Assembly: GCA_937881255.1 (NCBI GenBank)
Contig: CALGFH010000404.1
Location: 1 to 6,378 of the forward strand
Direction of reading: 5' to 3'
DNA length: 6,378 bases
DNA from: an uncultured Actinomycetes bacterium
GTDB lineage: Bacteria > Actinomycetota > CALGFH01
Positions within the stretch are counted from its first letter, which is position 1; each line of letters starts with the position of its first letter. Under the pieces are notes generated by a model, which worked only from the letters and a program-made list of their open reading frames with translations, did not search any database and was not told the DNA's origin. The position numbers were made by a program, and so were the translations under genes. This document shows, piece by piece, positions 1 through 6,213 of the stretch.

Positions 1-86
1 CCGACCGGCTCCGCGACCAGCTGGCCACCCTTGGCGTCGAGGTCACCGACACCAAGGCCGGGACCACCTGGCGCCTGCGTCCCTGA
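1..86 (+). CDS. cysS: Cysteinyl-tRNA synthetase, C-terminal end (partial)
   Basis: The first 86 bases, read from base 3, give 27 residues and a TGA stop at 84-86. The peptide has the form DRLRDQLATLGVEV followed by DTKAGTTWRL. This matches the usual end of class I cysteinyl-tRNA synthetases, where an 'I/LRD.L...GV...D...GT.WR' segment closes the anticodon-binding C-terminal region. The enzyme charges tRNA-Cys with cysteine in the cytoplasm. The catalytic core lies outside the window. The related mycothiol ligase MshC usually lacks this tail, which favours CysS. The gene converges on the lipoprotein gene with only 7 bases between the stops. The call rests on a short motif, so it is good but not certain. 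Confidence 0.78.
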   Translation, partial: DRLRDQLATLGVEVTDTKAGTTWRLRP

Positions 87-107
87 GCGCCTCCTAGCGG
101 AGGCTGC
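87..107. terminator. Hairpin between convergent genes, possible bidirectional terminator
   Basis: GCCTCC (89-94), loop TAGC (95-98) and GGAGGC (99-104) form a perfect 6-bp stem. Skipping T105, two more pairs (87-88 with 106-107) extend it. It starts directly after the cysS stop and contains the stop codon of the minus-strand lipoprotein gene, so it could end transcripts from both sides. There is no U-tract, so it is not a classical intrinsic terminator. In such GC-rich DNA a stem of this size can also arise by chance. Confidence 0.4.
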
Positions 108-991
108 GGGCGACCCGGACGAGCAGGTCCTGGAGGGCGGCCACCTCCCGGTCCGACGGGGTGGTCGGGAAGGCGGCGCTGACGGCCAGGCCGCGCCGGC
201 CCTCGCGCCAGCGGACGGCCATGGCCTGGTCGGCGTCGGAGCGCTCGACGGCGGCGGTGCGGCCCCGGACGACCGGGTGGGCCACCACCCGGTCGTCCGG
301 TCGGCCACGCCCGGCCTGACCGACCGCCGCGGCCCCGTCGGTCACGGTCACCTGGGACACCCCGACGCCGCCGGCGGTGCCGCCGACGTCGGGGCCGGGG
401 CCGTAGGTCCGCTCCCAGGCGTCGCGGCCGCCGGGCCCGGGCTGGCCGGACTCCAGGACCAGCCGCCAGCCGTCGGGCAGCCGGCGCGGCGCCAGCGGGA
501 CCGGGGCCAGCCGGTGCCGGCGGCCGTCGTGGCCGTCCAGCACCGCCCGGCCGGCCAGGGGGTTGTGCAGCGGCACGGCCAGGGTGCGGACGAAGCCCAT
601 GTCGGCGCAGGCCTGCCGGGGGCCGAGGGGGGTGCGGGAGCGGTAGGCGCGGACCCGCACCACCACCCGGTCGGGCTCGGAGCTGACCTCGGGGGCGTAG
701 CCCTCCCAGCACGGGTCGGCCGGGTCGGCCGCCGGGTCGCGACCGGTGAAGCTGACCACCACCCGCCGCGGGTCGGCGTCCAGGCGGCCGGCCGACCAGG
801 CGATCGTCCGGTCGCGGATCCCGTCGGGCCCGGCGGCGGTGGTGGTCGTGGCCGCGACCGCCTCGTTCCGACCCGCGTCGCTTCGACCGGTCCCTCTTGA
901 CCGCCGGCGGCCCCGGGCGGTCGGCGGTCGCGCAGGCGGCAAGGCCGAGCACGGCCAGCGCGGCCGCCAGCAGCCACCGGACGCCTCCCAT
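94..991 (-). pseudogene. Putative secreted lipoprotein, frameshifted after the signal peptide
   Basis: Reading leftward from ATG at 991, the frame gives MGGVRWLLAAALAVLGLAAC, a textbook lipoprotein signal peptide with lipobox LAAC (Cys at residue 20). A modest purine-rich GAGAGG lies just upstream. The body of the protein is in a different frame, which reads AVAATTTTAAGPDG and continues to the TAG at 94-96. That frame has nearly all codons ending in G or C and protein-like sequence: CWEGYAPEVSS, VVVRVRAY, LAVPLHNPLAGRAVLDG, and a C-terminal AMAVRWREG..LLVRVARSL. The 898-base span is one base over a multiple of three, fitting one extra base near 870-905, most likely around 880. Repaired, the product would be about 298 residues, anchored outside the membrane by lipid. 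The cysteine-bearing, PLAGR-like segment resembles unnamed actinobacterial lipoproteins. I cannot assign a function. A sequencing error is as likely as a real mutation. Confidence 0.7.
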
Positions 992-1096
992 GCCCCTCCT
1001 CTCGTTCCCCACATCCTGACACCCGGGCGATCTCCACAGGTCCCCCGTCCGACGTATGCTGCAAGGGATAAACGACCCGGGCGCTGGAGCGTGACG
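992..1096. promoter_or_regulatory. Divergent intergenic region with weak promoter candidate for the psp operon
   Basis: This 105-base gap separates the start of the lipoprotein gene from pspA and must hold promoters for both directions. On the + strand, TATGCT (1055-1060) resembles a -10 element. The matching -35 position (TCTCCA, 1031-1036, spacer 18) agrees with TTGACA at only 3 of 6 places, which would fit a regulated or activator-dependent promoter. The implied 5' leader would be about 30 bases. No clear operator palindrome was found by eye. For pspA, GGAG at 1086-1089 lies 7 bases before ATG 1097, which favours that start over GTG 1091. Confidence 0.35.
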
Positions 1097-1888
1097 ATGG
1101 GACTGATGCAACGGTTCTCGACCCTCTTCAAGGCCAAAGCCTCGAAGACCCTGGACAAGTACGAGGACCCGAGGGAGACCCTCGACTACTCGTACGAGCG
1201 CACCCTGGAGATGCTGCAGAAGATGCGCCGGGCCGTGGCCGACGTGGCCACCTCCCGCAAGCGGATCGAGCTCCAGGCCCAGCAGCTGCAGCGCTCGGCG
1301 ACCAAGCTGGAGGACCAGGCCAAGCAGGCCGTCTCCCAGAACCGCGAGGACCTGGCCAGGGAGGCGCTGACCCGCCGGCAGGCCATCGCCACCCAGCTGA
1401 CCGACCTCCAGGCCCAGCACGACCAGCTCAAGACGGAGGAGGCCCGGATGGTCGAGGGCTCCCGGCGCCTCCAGGCCAAGGTCGACTCCTTCCGGATCCG
1501 CAAGGAGACGATGAAGGCCAACTACACCGCCGCCGAGGCCCAGACCAAGGTCAACGAGGCCATCTCGGGGATCGGCGAGGAGATGGGCGACGTCGGCCTG
1601 GCCATGCAGCGGGCCGAGGACAAGGTGGCCCAGATGCAGGCCCGCTCCGGCGCCCTGGACGAGCTGATGGCCTCGGGCGCCCTCGACGACGCCTCCATGT
1701 CCAGCGACCGGCTCCAGGCCGAGCTCGACCGCGGCTTCGCCGAGCCGGCGGTCGAGGCCGAGCTGGCCCGCCTCAAGGGCGAGCTCCCCGGGGCCAGCAC
1801 CACCGCCAAGCAGCTCGACGCCCCCGACGAGGACGCCCCGGCGGCTCCCCCGCCGGCCGAGACCCCGGCCGAGGAGGAGCGGCGATGA
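1097..1888 (+). CDS. pspA: PspA/IM30 family phage-shock protein A
   Basis: The 263-residue product is almost entirely alpha-helical coiled coil, as expected for the PspA/IM30 (ESCRT-III-like) family. An N-terminal amphipathic stretch (residues 1-20, GLMQRFSTLFKAKASKTLD) would bind membrane. The family-typical EDPRETLDYSYERTLEML follows at 23-40, then long heptad-rich helices to about 185. The block around 120-160 (RLQAKVDSFRIRKE, AEAQTKVNEAISGIG) matches the central conserved region. The last 25 residues are a Pro/Ala/Glu-rich disordered tail not essential to the family. PspA binds stressed inner membrane and helps keep it sealed. ATG 1097 is chosen because of GGAG 7 bases upstream; GTG 1091 and ATG 1106 are alternatives. 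It is first in the operon and overlaps pspAA by four bases (ATGA). Confidence 0.93.
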   Translation: MGLMQRFSTLFKAKASKTLDKYEDPRETLDYSYERTLEMLQKMRRAVADVATSRKRIELQAQQLQRSATKLEDQAKQAVSQNREDLAREALTRRQAIATQLTDLQAQHDQLKTEEARMVEGSRRLQAKVDSFRIRKETMKANYTAAEAQTKVNEAISGIGEEMGDVGLAMQRAEDKVAQMQARSGALDELMASGALDDASMSSDRLQAELDRGFAEPAVEAELARLKGELPGASTTAKQLDAPDEDAPAAPPPAETPAEEERR

Positions 1889-2163
1889 TCGTCCGGATCA
1901 GCGGCGAGGGTCAGTTCGACCTGCCCGACGGCCATGTCGACGAGCTCAACCGGCTGGACGAGGGCCTGACCAAGGCGGTCGACTCCGGCGACGAGGCCGA
2001 GTTCAAGGACGCCCTCGAGGCCCTGCTGGGCAGCGTCCGCACCGCCGGCGAGGAGCTGCCGGCCGACTGGATCGGCCCCTCCGACCTGGTCCTGCCCAGC
2101 CCCGACTCCTCCATCCACGAAGTTCGCGAGGTCCTCGGCGACGAGGGGCTCATCCCGGGGTGA
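1885..2163 (+). CDS. pspAA: PspA-associated protein PspAA
   Basis: This 92-residue acidic, soluble protein starts MIVRISGEGQFDL and ends LGDEGLIPG. That matches PspAA, a small PspA-associated protein found beside pspA in Actinobacteria. A basic-free N-terminal strand region (1-13) is followed by a helical middle (17-55, DELNRLDEGL...DALEALLGSV) and the conserved SDLVLPSPD at 66-74. It has no signal peptide and no membrane segment. The start is firm: ATG overlaps the pspA stop in ATGA, and GAGGAG (1871-1876) lies at a good distance upstream, so translation is likely coupled. Its biochemical role is not established. From position in the operon it is presumed to modulate PspA or the membrane-stress response. 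Confidence 0.9.
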   Translation: MIVRISGEGQFDLPDGHVDELNRLDEGLTKAVDSGDEAEFKDALEALLGSVRTAGEELPADWIGPSDLVLPSPDSSIHEVREVLGDEGLIPG

Positions 2164-2170
2164 CGAGCTG

Positions 2171-3094
2171 ATGGCACGAACGCGGTTCCCGGCCGACCAC
2201 GGCCTGACGAGCCGCATGGTCGGCACGATGTTCCTGCTCGGCCTGCTGTACGTGGTCTTCGTGGCCGTGCTCATCGCGATCCTCAACAGCTGGCTGCTCA
2301 TCGTCCTGATCGCCGGCGGGTTCCTGTTCTTCCAGTACTTCTTCTCCGACCGCCTGGCCCTGTCGGCGATGCGGGGGCGGGAGGTGTCGCCGGAGCAGGC
2401 GCCCGAGCTGCACCAGATGATCGACCGGCTCTGCGCCCTGGCCGACATGCCCAAGCCGAAGGTCGCGGTGGCCGACTCCGACCTGCCCAACGCCTTCGCC
2501 ACGGGGAGAAACCAGAAGCACGCGGTGGTCTGCGTGACCACCGGGATCCTGCGGCGGCTGTCCGCGCCCGAGCTGGAGGCGGTGCTGTCGCACGAGCTGT
2601 CGCACGTCGCCCACCGCGACGTGGCCGTGATGACCATCGCCAGCTTCCTCGGCATCCTGGCCGGGTTCGTGGTCCGCTCCTCGATCTACGCCGGGGCCTA
2701 CGGCGGTGGCGGCTGGGGCCGCTCCAACGACCGCGACAACAACGCCGGGGCCGTGATCCTGCTGGTCGTGCTGGCCTCGGCGGTGGTGTACGCGCTCAGC
2801 TTCCTGCTCACCCGGCTGCTGTCGCGCTACCGGGAGCTGTCGGCCGACCGGGCCGGGGCGATCCTGATCGGCCGCCCCTCGCTGCTGGCCTCGGCCCTGG
2901 TCAAGATCACCGGCGACATGGGCCGGATCCCCACCCGCGACCTGCGCGCGGCCGAGCCGCTCAACGCCTTCTTCTTCGCCCCGGCGCTGGCCCCGGGGTT
3001 CAGCTTCTCGACGCTGTTCGCGACCCACCCGCCCCTCGACCGGCGCCTCGAGCAGCTCGCCCAGCTGGAGGCCCAGCTCGGCCGGCCGGCGTGA
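2171..3094 (+). CDS. htpX: HtpX-like M48 family membrane zinc metalloprotease
   Basis: The 307-residue protein has the HtpX layout. Two N-terminal membrane helices lie at about 17-39 and 41-58. The zinc motif HELSH at 141-145 (VLSHELSHVAHRD) provides two histidine ligands and the catalytic E142. A third and a fourth hydrophobic helix lie at about 152-170 and 193-216. The downstream RELSADRAGA supplies the third ligand, E222. The active site faces the cytoplasm in known family members, which degrade misfolded membrane proteins. A Gly/Asn-rich loop (176-191) separates helices three and four. Length is normal (about 290-310). The start ATG 2171 has GGGGTGA ending 7 bases upstream, made partly from the pspAA stop. 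Its stop overlaps the pspAB start in GTGA. All key residues are present, so it should be active. Confidence 0.95.
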   Translation: MARTRFPADHGLTSRMVGTMFLLGLLYVVFVAVLIAILNSWLLIVLIAGGFLFFQYFFSDRLALSAMRGREVSPEQAPELHQMIDRLCALADMPKPKVAVADSDLPNAFATGRNQKHAVVCVTTGILRRLSAPELEAVLSHELSHVAHRDVAVMTIASFLGILAGFVVRSSIYAGAYGGGGWGRSNDRDNNAGAVILLVVLASAVVYALSFLLTRLLSRYRELSADRAGAILIGRPSLLASALVKITGDMGRIPTRDLRAAEPLNAFFFAPALAPGFSFSTLFATHPPLDRRLEQLAQLEAQLGRPA

Positions 3095-3663
3095 AGTTCC
3101 TCGACGCCCTCCTGGGCCGCAGCCGGCCCAAGCAGCCGCAGCTGGACGCCCTGTTCGGGGTGACCGGGGCGGCCATCACCCTGGAGGCGTCGGCCGGCAT
3201 GAAGCCCACCGGCGAGGCCGCGGTCTGCTTCAAGCCGGCCTCCGGGCAGTCGTTCGCGGCCGCCTCCGAGGAGCTGAAGGGCCTGCTCGAGCTGGCCGTC
3301 AAGGAGGCCGGGTCAACCCTGGCGGTCACCGACGACCGCTACGGCTACCGCTGGGTGGTCCTGTCCGACCCGGAGATGGAGGACCTGGTCACCAGCGCCC
3401 ACCTGGTCAACGCGACCCTGGAGCAGCACGGCTTCGGGCCCCAGCTGCTCTGCTCGGTGTTCGCGTTCGCCGACGAGCAGGGGCGGCGGTTCCACCTCGT
3501 GTACCTCTACAAGCGGGGCAGCTTCTACCCGTTCGCGCCGCTGGACGGCGAGCGCCGCGACAACGAGCTGGAGCTGCGGGTCAAGGCCACCCTGGGCGGC
3601 GAGCTGCCGATCGAGCCGGAGCTGGCCCGCTGGTTCGCCCTCTGGGGACTGCCGCTCGGCTGA
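3091..3663 (+). CDS. pspAB: PspA-associated protein PspAB
   Basis: This 190-residue soluble protein begins with the GTG that overlaps the htpX stop (GTGA), giving MKFLDALLGRSRPKQPQLDALFG. That opening and the internal blocks GFGPQLLCSVF (114-124), YLYKRGSFYPFAP (138-150) and RDNELELRV (156-164) match PspAB, the second PspA-associated protein of actinobacterial psp clusters. The mix of strands and helices, with short hydrophobic runs only, suggests a compact cytoplasmic alpha/beta domain. No catalytic motif is recognised and the function is unknown. Operon position after pspA, pspAA and htpX is the main clue that it acts in envelope stress. No good Shine-Dalgarno precedes it, so its translation probably depends on re-initiation after htpX. 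Confidence 0.9.
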   Translation: MKFLDALLGRSRPKQPQLDALFGVTGAAITLEASAGMKPTGEAAVCFKPASGQSFAAASEELKGLLELAVKEAGSTLAVTDDRYGYRWVVLSDPEMEDLVTSAHLVNATLEQHGFGPQLLCSVFAFADEQGRRFHLVYLYKRGSFYPFAPLDGERRDNELELRVKATLGGELPIEPELARWFALWGLPLG

Positions 3664-3711
3664 TAGCCTTGCTGTTCCGGCAGGCGCAGCGGCGCGCCCG
3701 CCGTGACCTGC

Positions 3712-3717
3712 AGGAGG
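3712..3717 (+). promoter_or_regulatory. Strong Shine-Dalgarno fixing the carbamate kinase start
   Basis: AGGAGG is a perfect ribosome binding core, ending 5 bases before GTG 3723. It decides in favour of that GTG over the upstream in-frame TTG at 3669, whose extra 18 residues (QAQRRARRD...) look unlike the enzyme family. The 59-base gap from the pspAB stop to this gene shows no convincing promoter or terminator, so read-through from the psp operon is possible. Confidence 0.8.
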
Positions 3718-3722
3718 AGCGC

Positions 3723-4661
3723 GTGCCCGAGGAGCTCGTCGTGGTGGCCCTTGGCGGGAACGCCATCTCCCCACCGGGGAGCGCCAGCCCCATCCCGGCC
3801 CAGTACGAGGCGACCATGGAGACCGCCAACCACCTGGCCCACCTGACCGAGCGGCCGCTGGTCGTGACCCACGGCAACGGCCCCCAGGTCGGCAACGCGC
3901 TGCTCCGCAGCGACCTGGCCGCCGGCCTGCTCCCCCGGCTGCCCCTGGACACCTGCGTGGCCGACCTCCAGGGCGGCATGGGCTTCATGCTCCAGCAGTG
4001 CCTCGACAACGCCTTCTCCCAGGCCGGGGTGCGGCGCGCGACGGTCACCGTGGTCACCCGGACGGTGGTCGACGCCGCCGACCCGGCCTTCCGCTCCCCC
4101 TCCAAGCCGATCGGCAGCTTCTACGACGAGGCCGAGGCCCGCCGCCGCATGGACATGCAGGGCTGGGTGATGAAGGAGGACGCCGGCCGGGGCTGGCGCC
4201 GGGTGGTCCCCTCGCCCGAGCCGATGGAGATCCTCGAGCAGCCGGCCATCGAGGCCCTGCTCGGCACCGGGTCGGTGGTGGTGGCGGCCGGCGGGGGCGG
4301 CATCCCGGTGGTCCGCCGGGCCGACGGCTCCCTGGCCGGGGTCGAGGCGGTGGTCGACAAGGACCTGGCCTCGGCCCTGCTCGCGGCCAACCTGGGGGCC
4401 GAGGTCCTGCTCGTCCTCACCGGGGTCGAGCACGTGGCCGTCGACTTCGGCCGGCCGGCCCAGCGCGACCTGCACGAGCTGCGCGCGGGCGAGCTGGCCG
4501 GGCACGCCGCCGCCGGCCAGTTCGCCCCCGGCAGCATGCTCCCCAAGGTCCAGGCGGTGCTCCGCTTCCTCGACCGGGGCGGCCGCCGGGCCGTGATCAC
4601 CACCCCCGAGCTGTCCGAGAAGGCCCTGGCCGGCGAGATCGGCACCCAGGTGATCCCCTGA
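3723..4661 (+). CDS. arcC: Carbamate kinase
   Basis: The 312-residue product matches the usual size and full motif set of carbamate kinase (amino acid kinase fold). These are VVALGGNAI (7-15), VVTHGNGPQVGN (47-58), DTCVADLQGGMGF (76-88), SKPIGSFYD (127-135), GWVMKEDAGRGWRRVVPSPEP (147-167), VVAAGGGGIPV (186-196), VVDKDLASALLA (210-221), and FAPGSMLPKV (267-276). It catalyses the reversible transfer between carbamoyl phosphate plus ADP and carbamate plus ATP, normally the last, ATP-yielding step of arginine deiminase or other carbamoyl-phosphate catabolism in the cytoplasm. No arginine deiminase or carbamoyltransferase gene is in the window, so its pathway here is open. It starts at GTG behind AGGAGG. 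Its TGA is nested with the next gene's presumed CTG start. Confidence 0.95.
   Translation: MPEELVVVALGGNAISPPGSASPIPAQYEATMETANHLAHLTERPLVVTHGNGPQVGNALLRSDLAAGLLPRLPLDTCVADLQGGMGFMLQQCLDNAFSQAGVRRATVTVVTRTVVDAADPAFRSPSKPIGSFYDEAEARRRMDMQGWVMKEDAGRGWRRVVPSPEPMEILEQPAIEALLGTGSVVVAAGGGGIPVVRRADGSLAGVEAVVDKDLASALLAANLGAEVLLVLTGVEHVAVDFGRPAQRDLHELRAGELAGHAAAGQFAPGSMLPKVQAVLRFLDRGGRRAVITTPELSEKALAGEIGTQVIP
4648..4655 (+). promoter_or_regulatory. Shine-Dalgarno AGGTGATC supporting a CTG start
   Basis: AGGTGATC, inside the end of the carbamate kinase gene, is an exact eight-base match to the right half of the full 16S rRNA complement (GGAGGTGATC). It ends 2 bases before CTG 4658, which puts the core at normal distance. 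It is the main evidence for starting the glycosyltransferase at CTG, since no ATG, GTG or TTG is available in frame nearby. It also encodes Gln-Val-Ile of the kinase, so it could be chance. Confidence 0.5.
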
Positions 4662-5725
4662 GCCGCAACGGCCCGGGGACAGCTCGGGCGCGGCAGGCCC
4701 CTGTCGCCATCGTCTCGTTCCGGCTGGGCGGGCCCGACGGGGTGTCGGTGGTGGCCGACCACTGGGGCGAGGCCTTCCGCCGCCTGGGCCGGCCGGTGCG
4801 GACGGTGGCCGGGGCCGGCCGGGTGGACAGGATCGTGCCCGGCCTGGACATGGACGCCACCCCCGGCCCGGACCTGCCCGACCGGCTGGCCGAGGCCCTG
4901 GAGGGGACCGGGCTGGTGGTGGTCGAGAACGTCTGCTCCCTGCCCCGCAACCCGGCCGCCGCCGGCGCCCTGGCCGCCCTGCTGGCGGGCCGGCCGGCCA
5001 TCCTCCACCACCACGACCTGCCCTGGCAGCGCGAGGGGTTCGGTGACCTGCCCGGCTGGCCGCCCGACGACCCGGCCTGGGTGCACGTCACCATCAACCA
5101 GCGCAGCCGCCAGGAGCTGGCCGGCCGCGGGATCGAGGCCACCACCGTCTACGGCGGCTTCCCGCTCCCCGGCCCCGGGCGCCGGGCCCTGGCCCGGGGG
5201 CGGCTCGGGGTCGCCCCCGGCCGCTGGCTGCTGCTCCAGCCGACCCGGGCCATCCCCCGCAAGAACGTTCCCGCCGGCCTGGCCATGGCCGAGGCCCTGG
5301 CCGCCGACTACTGGCTGACCGGCCCGGCCGAGGACGGCTACGCCCCCGAGCTGGAGCGCCTGCTGGCCGCCACCACCGCCCGGGCCCACCGCCGGGTCCC
5401 ACCCGGCCTGACCATGGACGACGCCTACGCCGCCTGCGACGCCGTCGTCTTCCCCTCGACCTGGGAGGGGTTCGGGGCCCCGCTGATCGAGGCCTCCCTG
5501 CACCGCCGCCCCCTGGCCGTGGGCGACTACCCGGTCGCGGCCGAGCTGGCCGCCTTCGGCTTCCGCTGGTTCCCGGCCGACGACCCCACCCCGCTCAAGG
5601 CCTTCCTCGACCACCCCGACCCGGCCCTGCTGGACGCCAACCACGACATCGCCCGGCGCCGCTTCTCCCTCGACGCCCTCACCGCCCAGCTGGGCGCCCT
5701 GCTCCGCTCCGCCGGCTGGGCCTAG
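4658..5725 (+). CDS. Glycosyltransferase, GT4-like (GT-B fold), probable CTG start
   Basis: The product, 355 residues from CTG 4658, has the two-domain GT-B pattern. The N-terminal domain opens with PVAIVSFRLGGPDGVSVVADHW (15-36), the first strand and glycine loop, and carries HHHDLPWQ at 117-124. The C-terminal nucleotide-sugar domain has QPTRAIPRKN (194-203) and the family 4 signature DAVVFPSTWEGFGAPLIEAS (261-280), with the E-x7-E pair E270/E278. It would transfer a sugar from an activated donor. Donor and acceptor cannot be read from sequence. No signal peptide or membrane helix is present. The next possible start, GTG 4742, would cut into the first strand and is unlikely. CTG forms CTGA with the kinase stop and has a good Shine-Dalgarno, implying coupling. 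Function is secure at family level only. Confidence 0.85.
   Translation: MSRNGPGTARARQAPVAIVSFRLGGPDGVSVVADHWGEAFRRLGRPVRTVAGAGRVDRIVPGLDMDATPGPDLPDRLAEALEGTGLVVVENVCSLPRNPAAAGALAALLAGRPAILHHHDLPWQREGFGDLPGWPPDDPAWVHVTINQRSRQELAGRGIEATTVYGGFPLPGPGRRALARGRLGVAPGRWLLLQPTRAIPRKNVPAGLAMAEALAADYWLTGPAEDGYAPELERLLAATTARAHRRVPPGLTMDDAYAACDAVVFPSTWEGFGAPLIEASLHRRPLAVGDYPVAAELAAFGFRWFPADDPTPLKAFLDHPDPALLDANHDIARRRFSLDALTAQLGALLRSAGWA
5722..5725. other. CTAG shared by two convergent stop codons
   Basis: The palindrome CTAG provides TAG for the glycosyltransferase on the + strand (5723-5725) and TAG for the helical protein gene on the - strand (5724-5722). The two coding regions therefore overlap by four bases with no room for a separate terminator between them. 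Confidence 0.9.
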
Positions 5726-6213
5726 GACTCGCCGCCGATGTCGACGTGGTAGGCCTCGTAGACCAGGTCGAGGCCGCGCTTGCGGTGGCGGACCAGGTCG
5801 GCGAACAGGCGCACGGCGTGGTCGCGCACGGCCTGGACGGCGTCGGGGTCATTGGCCTCGGCGCACTCGGCCAGGCCGCGGCGGATGCCGTCGGTGAGCT
5901 CGGCGTGCTCGCGGCGGAACCGGGTGACGCGGTTGGCCAGGCGGGGGGCGTTCTCCATGATCTCGTGGTAGAGGCCGCCGGGGGCCTCGGTGACCTCGAC
6001 GTGGACCGCGAACACCTCTTGCAGGCGCTCCAGGGCCGGGATCAGCCGGGTCGGGAGGCCGTCCTGGCCGCCGAGGCCGTCGGGGTCCTGGGGAGCGGCC
6101 AGGGCCGCTTCCAGCCCGGCGATGGCCCGCCGGAGGCTGAGCCGCTGCCCCTTGGCCGCCTCCAGGGCGCTGGTCGATGCCTCGTACGCCTCGCCGACCT
6201 CGCGTTGCTTCAT
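5722..6213 (-). CDS. Conserved-looking helical His/Glu-rich protein, unknown function (hemerythrin-like spacing, tentative)
   Basis: This 163-residue soluble protein is predicted almost wholly helical, with a Gly/Pro-rich break at about 41-56 (PQDPDGLGGQDGLP). The second half has histidines and acids spaced along helices: H71, E73, E76, H83-E84, H103-E105, H132, H143 and a closing RGLDLVYEAYHVDIGGES. This suggests a four-helix bundle and resembles hemerythrin-like (HHE) metal-binding proteins, but the exact HHE motif (HxxxE pairs) is not present, so iron binding is only a guess. The tail 'HR.RG.DLVYEAY..DIGG' looks strongly conserved. The start ATG at 6213 is firm: GGGAGGAG (minus strand, 6228-6221) ends 7 bases upstream. 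It converges on the glycosyltransferase and does not share its operon. Coding status is supported by GC-rich third positions and a sensible protein. Confidence 0.8.
   Translation of the reverse strand: MKQREVGEAYEASTSALEAAKGQRLSLRRAIAGLEAALAAPQDPDGLGGQDGLPTRLIPALERLQEVFAVHVEVTEAPGGLYHEIMENAPRLANRVTRFRREHAELTDGIRRGLAECAEANDPDAVQAVRDHAVRLFADLVRHRKRGLDLVYEAYHVDIGGES

Noticed and set aside
31..900. Plus-strand 289-codon open frame opposite the lipoprotein gene
   Set aside because: Gly/Ala/Pro-rich shadow frame. It overlaps the end of cysS in a different frame and has no recognisable domain.
1003..1012. GGGGAAC on the minus strand, resembling a -35 of ECF (SigE-type) promoters
   Set aside because: It lies only about a dozen bases before the lipoprotein start codon, too close for a -35, and no CGTT-like -10 follows at the right distance.
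746..1096. N-terminal extension of the pspA frame back to ATG 746
   Set aside because: It is antisense to the lipoprotein gene, has low-complexity Arg/Pro/Ala composition and lies outside the PspA family. ATG 1097 has a suitable Shine-Dalgarno.
992..1158. Upstream extension of the minus-strand 94-1158 open frame, overlapping the start of pspA on the opposite strand
   Set aside because: The extension (MSRVFEALALKRVENRC...) is antisense to the conserved PspA N-terminus and has no signal peptide. The proper start with lipobox is at 991 in another frame.
2150..3028. Minus-strand 292-codon open frame opposite htpX
   Set aside because: Gln/Gly/Arg/His-rich shadow of the HtpX gene with no domain. 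HtpX motifs on the + strand are intact.
3669..3722. TTG start for carbamate kinase at 3669
   Set aside because: It adds 18 residues not typical of the family. GTG 3723 has AGGAGG at ideal distance and gives the standard length.
4121..5644. Long minus-strand open frame of 507 codons opposite the kinase and glycosyltransferase genes
   Set aside because: The translation is Gly/Val/Gln/Pro low complexity without domains, typical of the antisense of a GC-rich gene. The + strand carries two complete families there.
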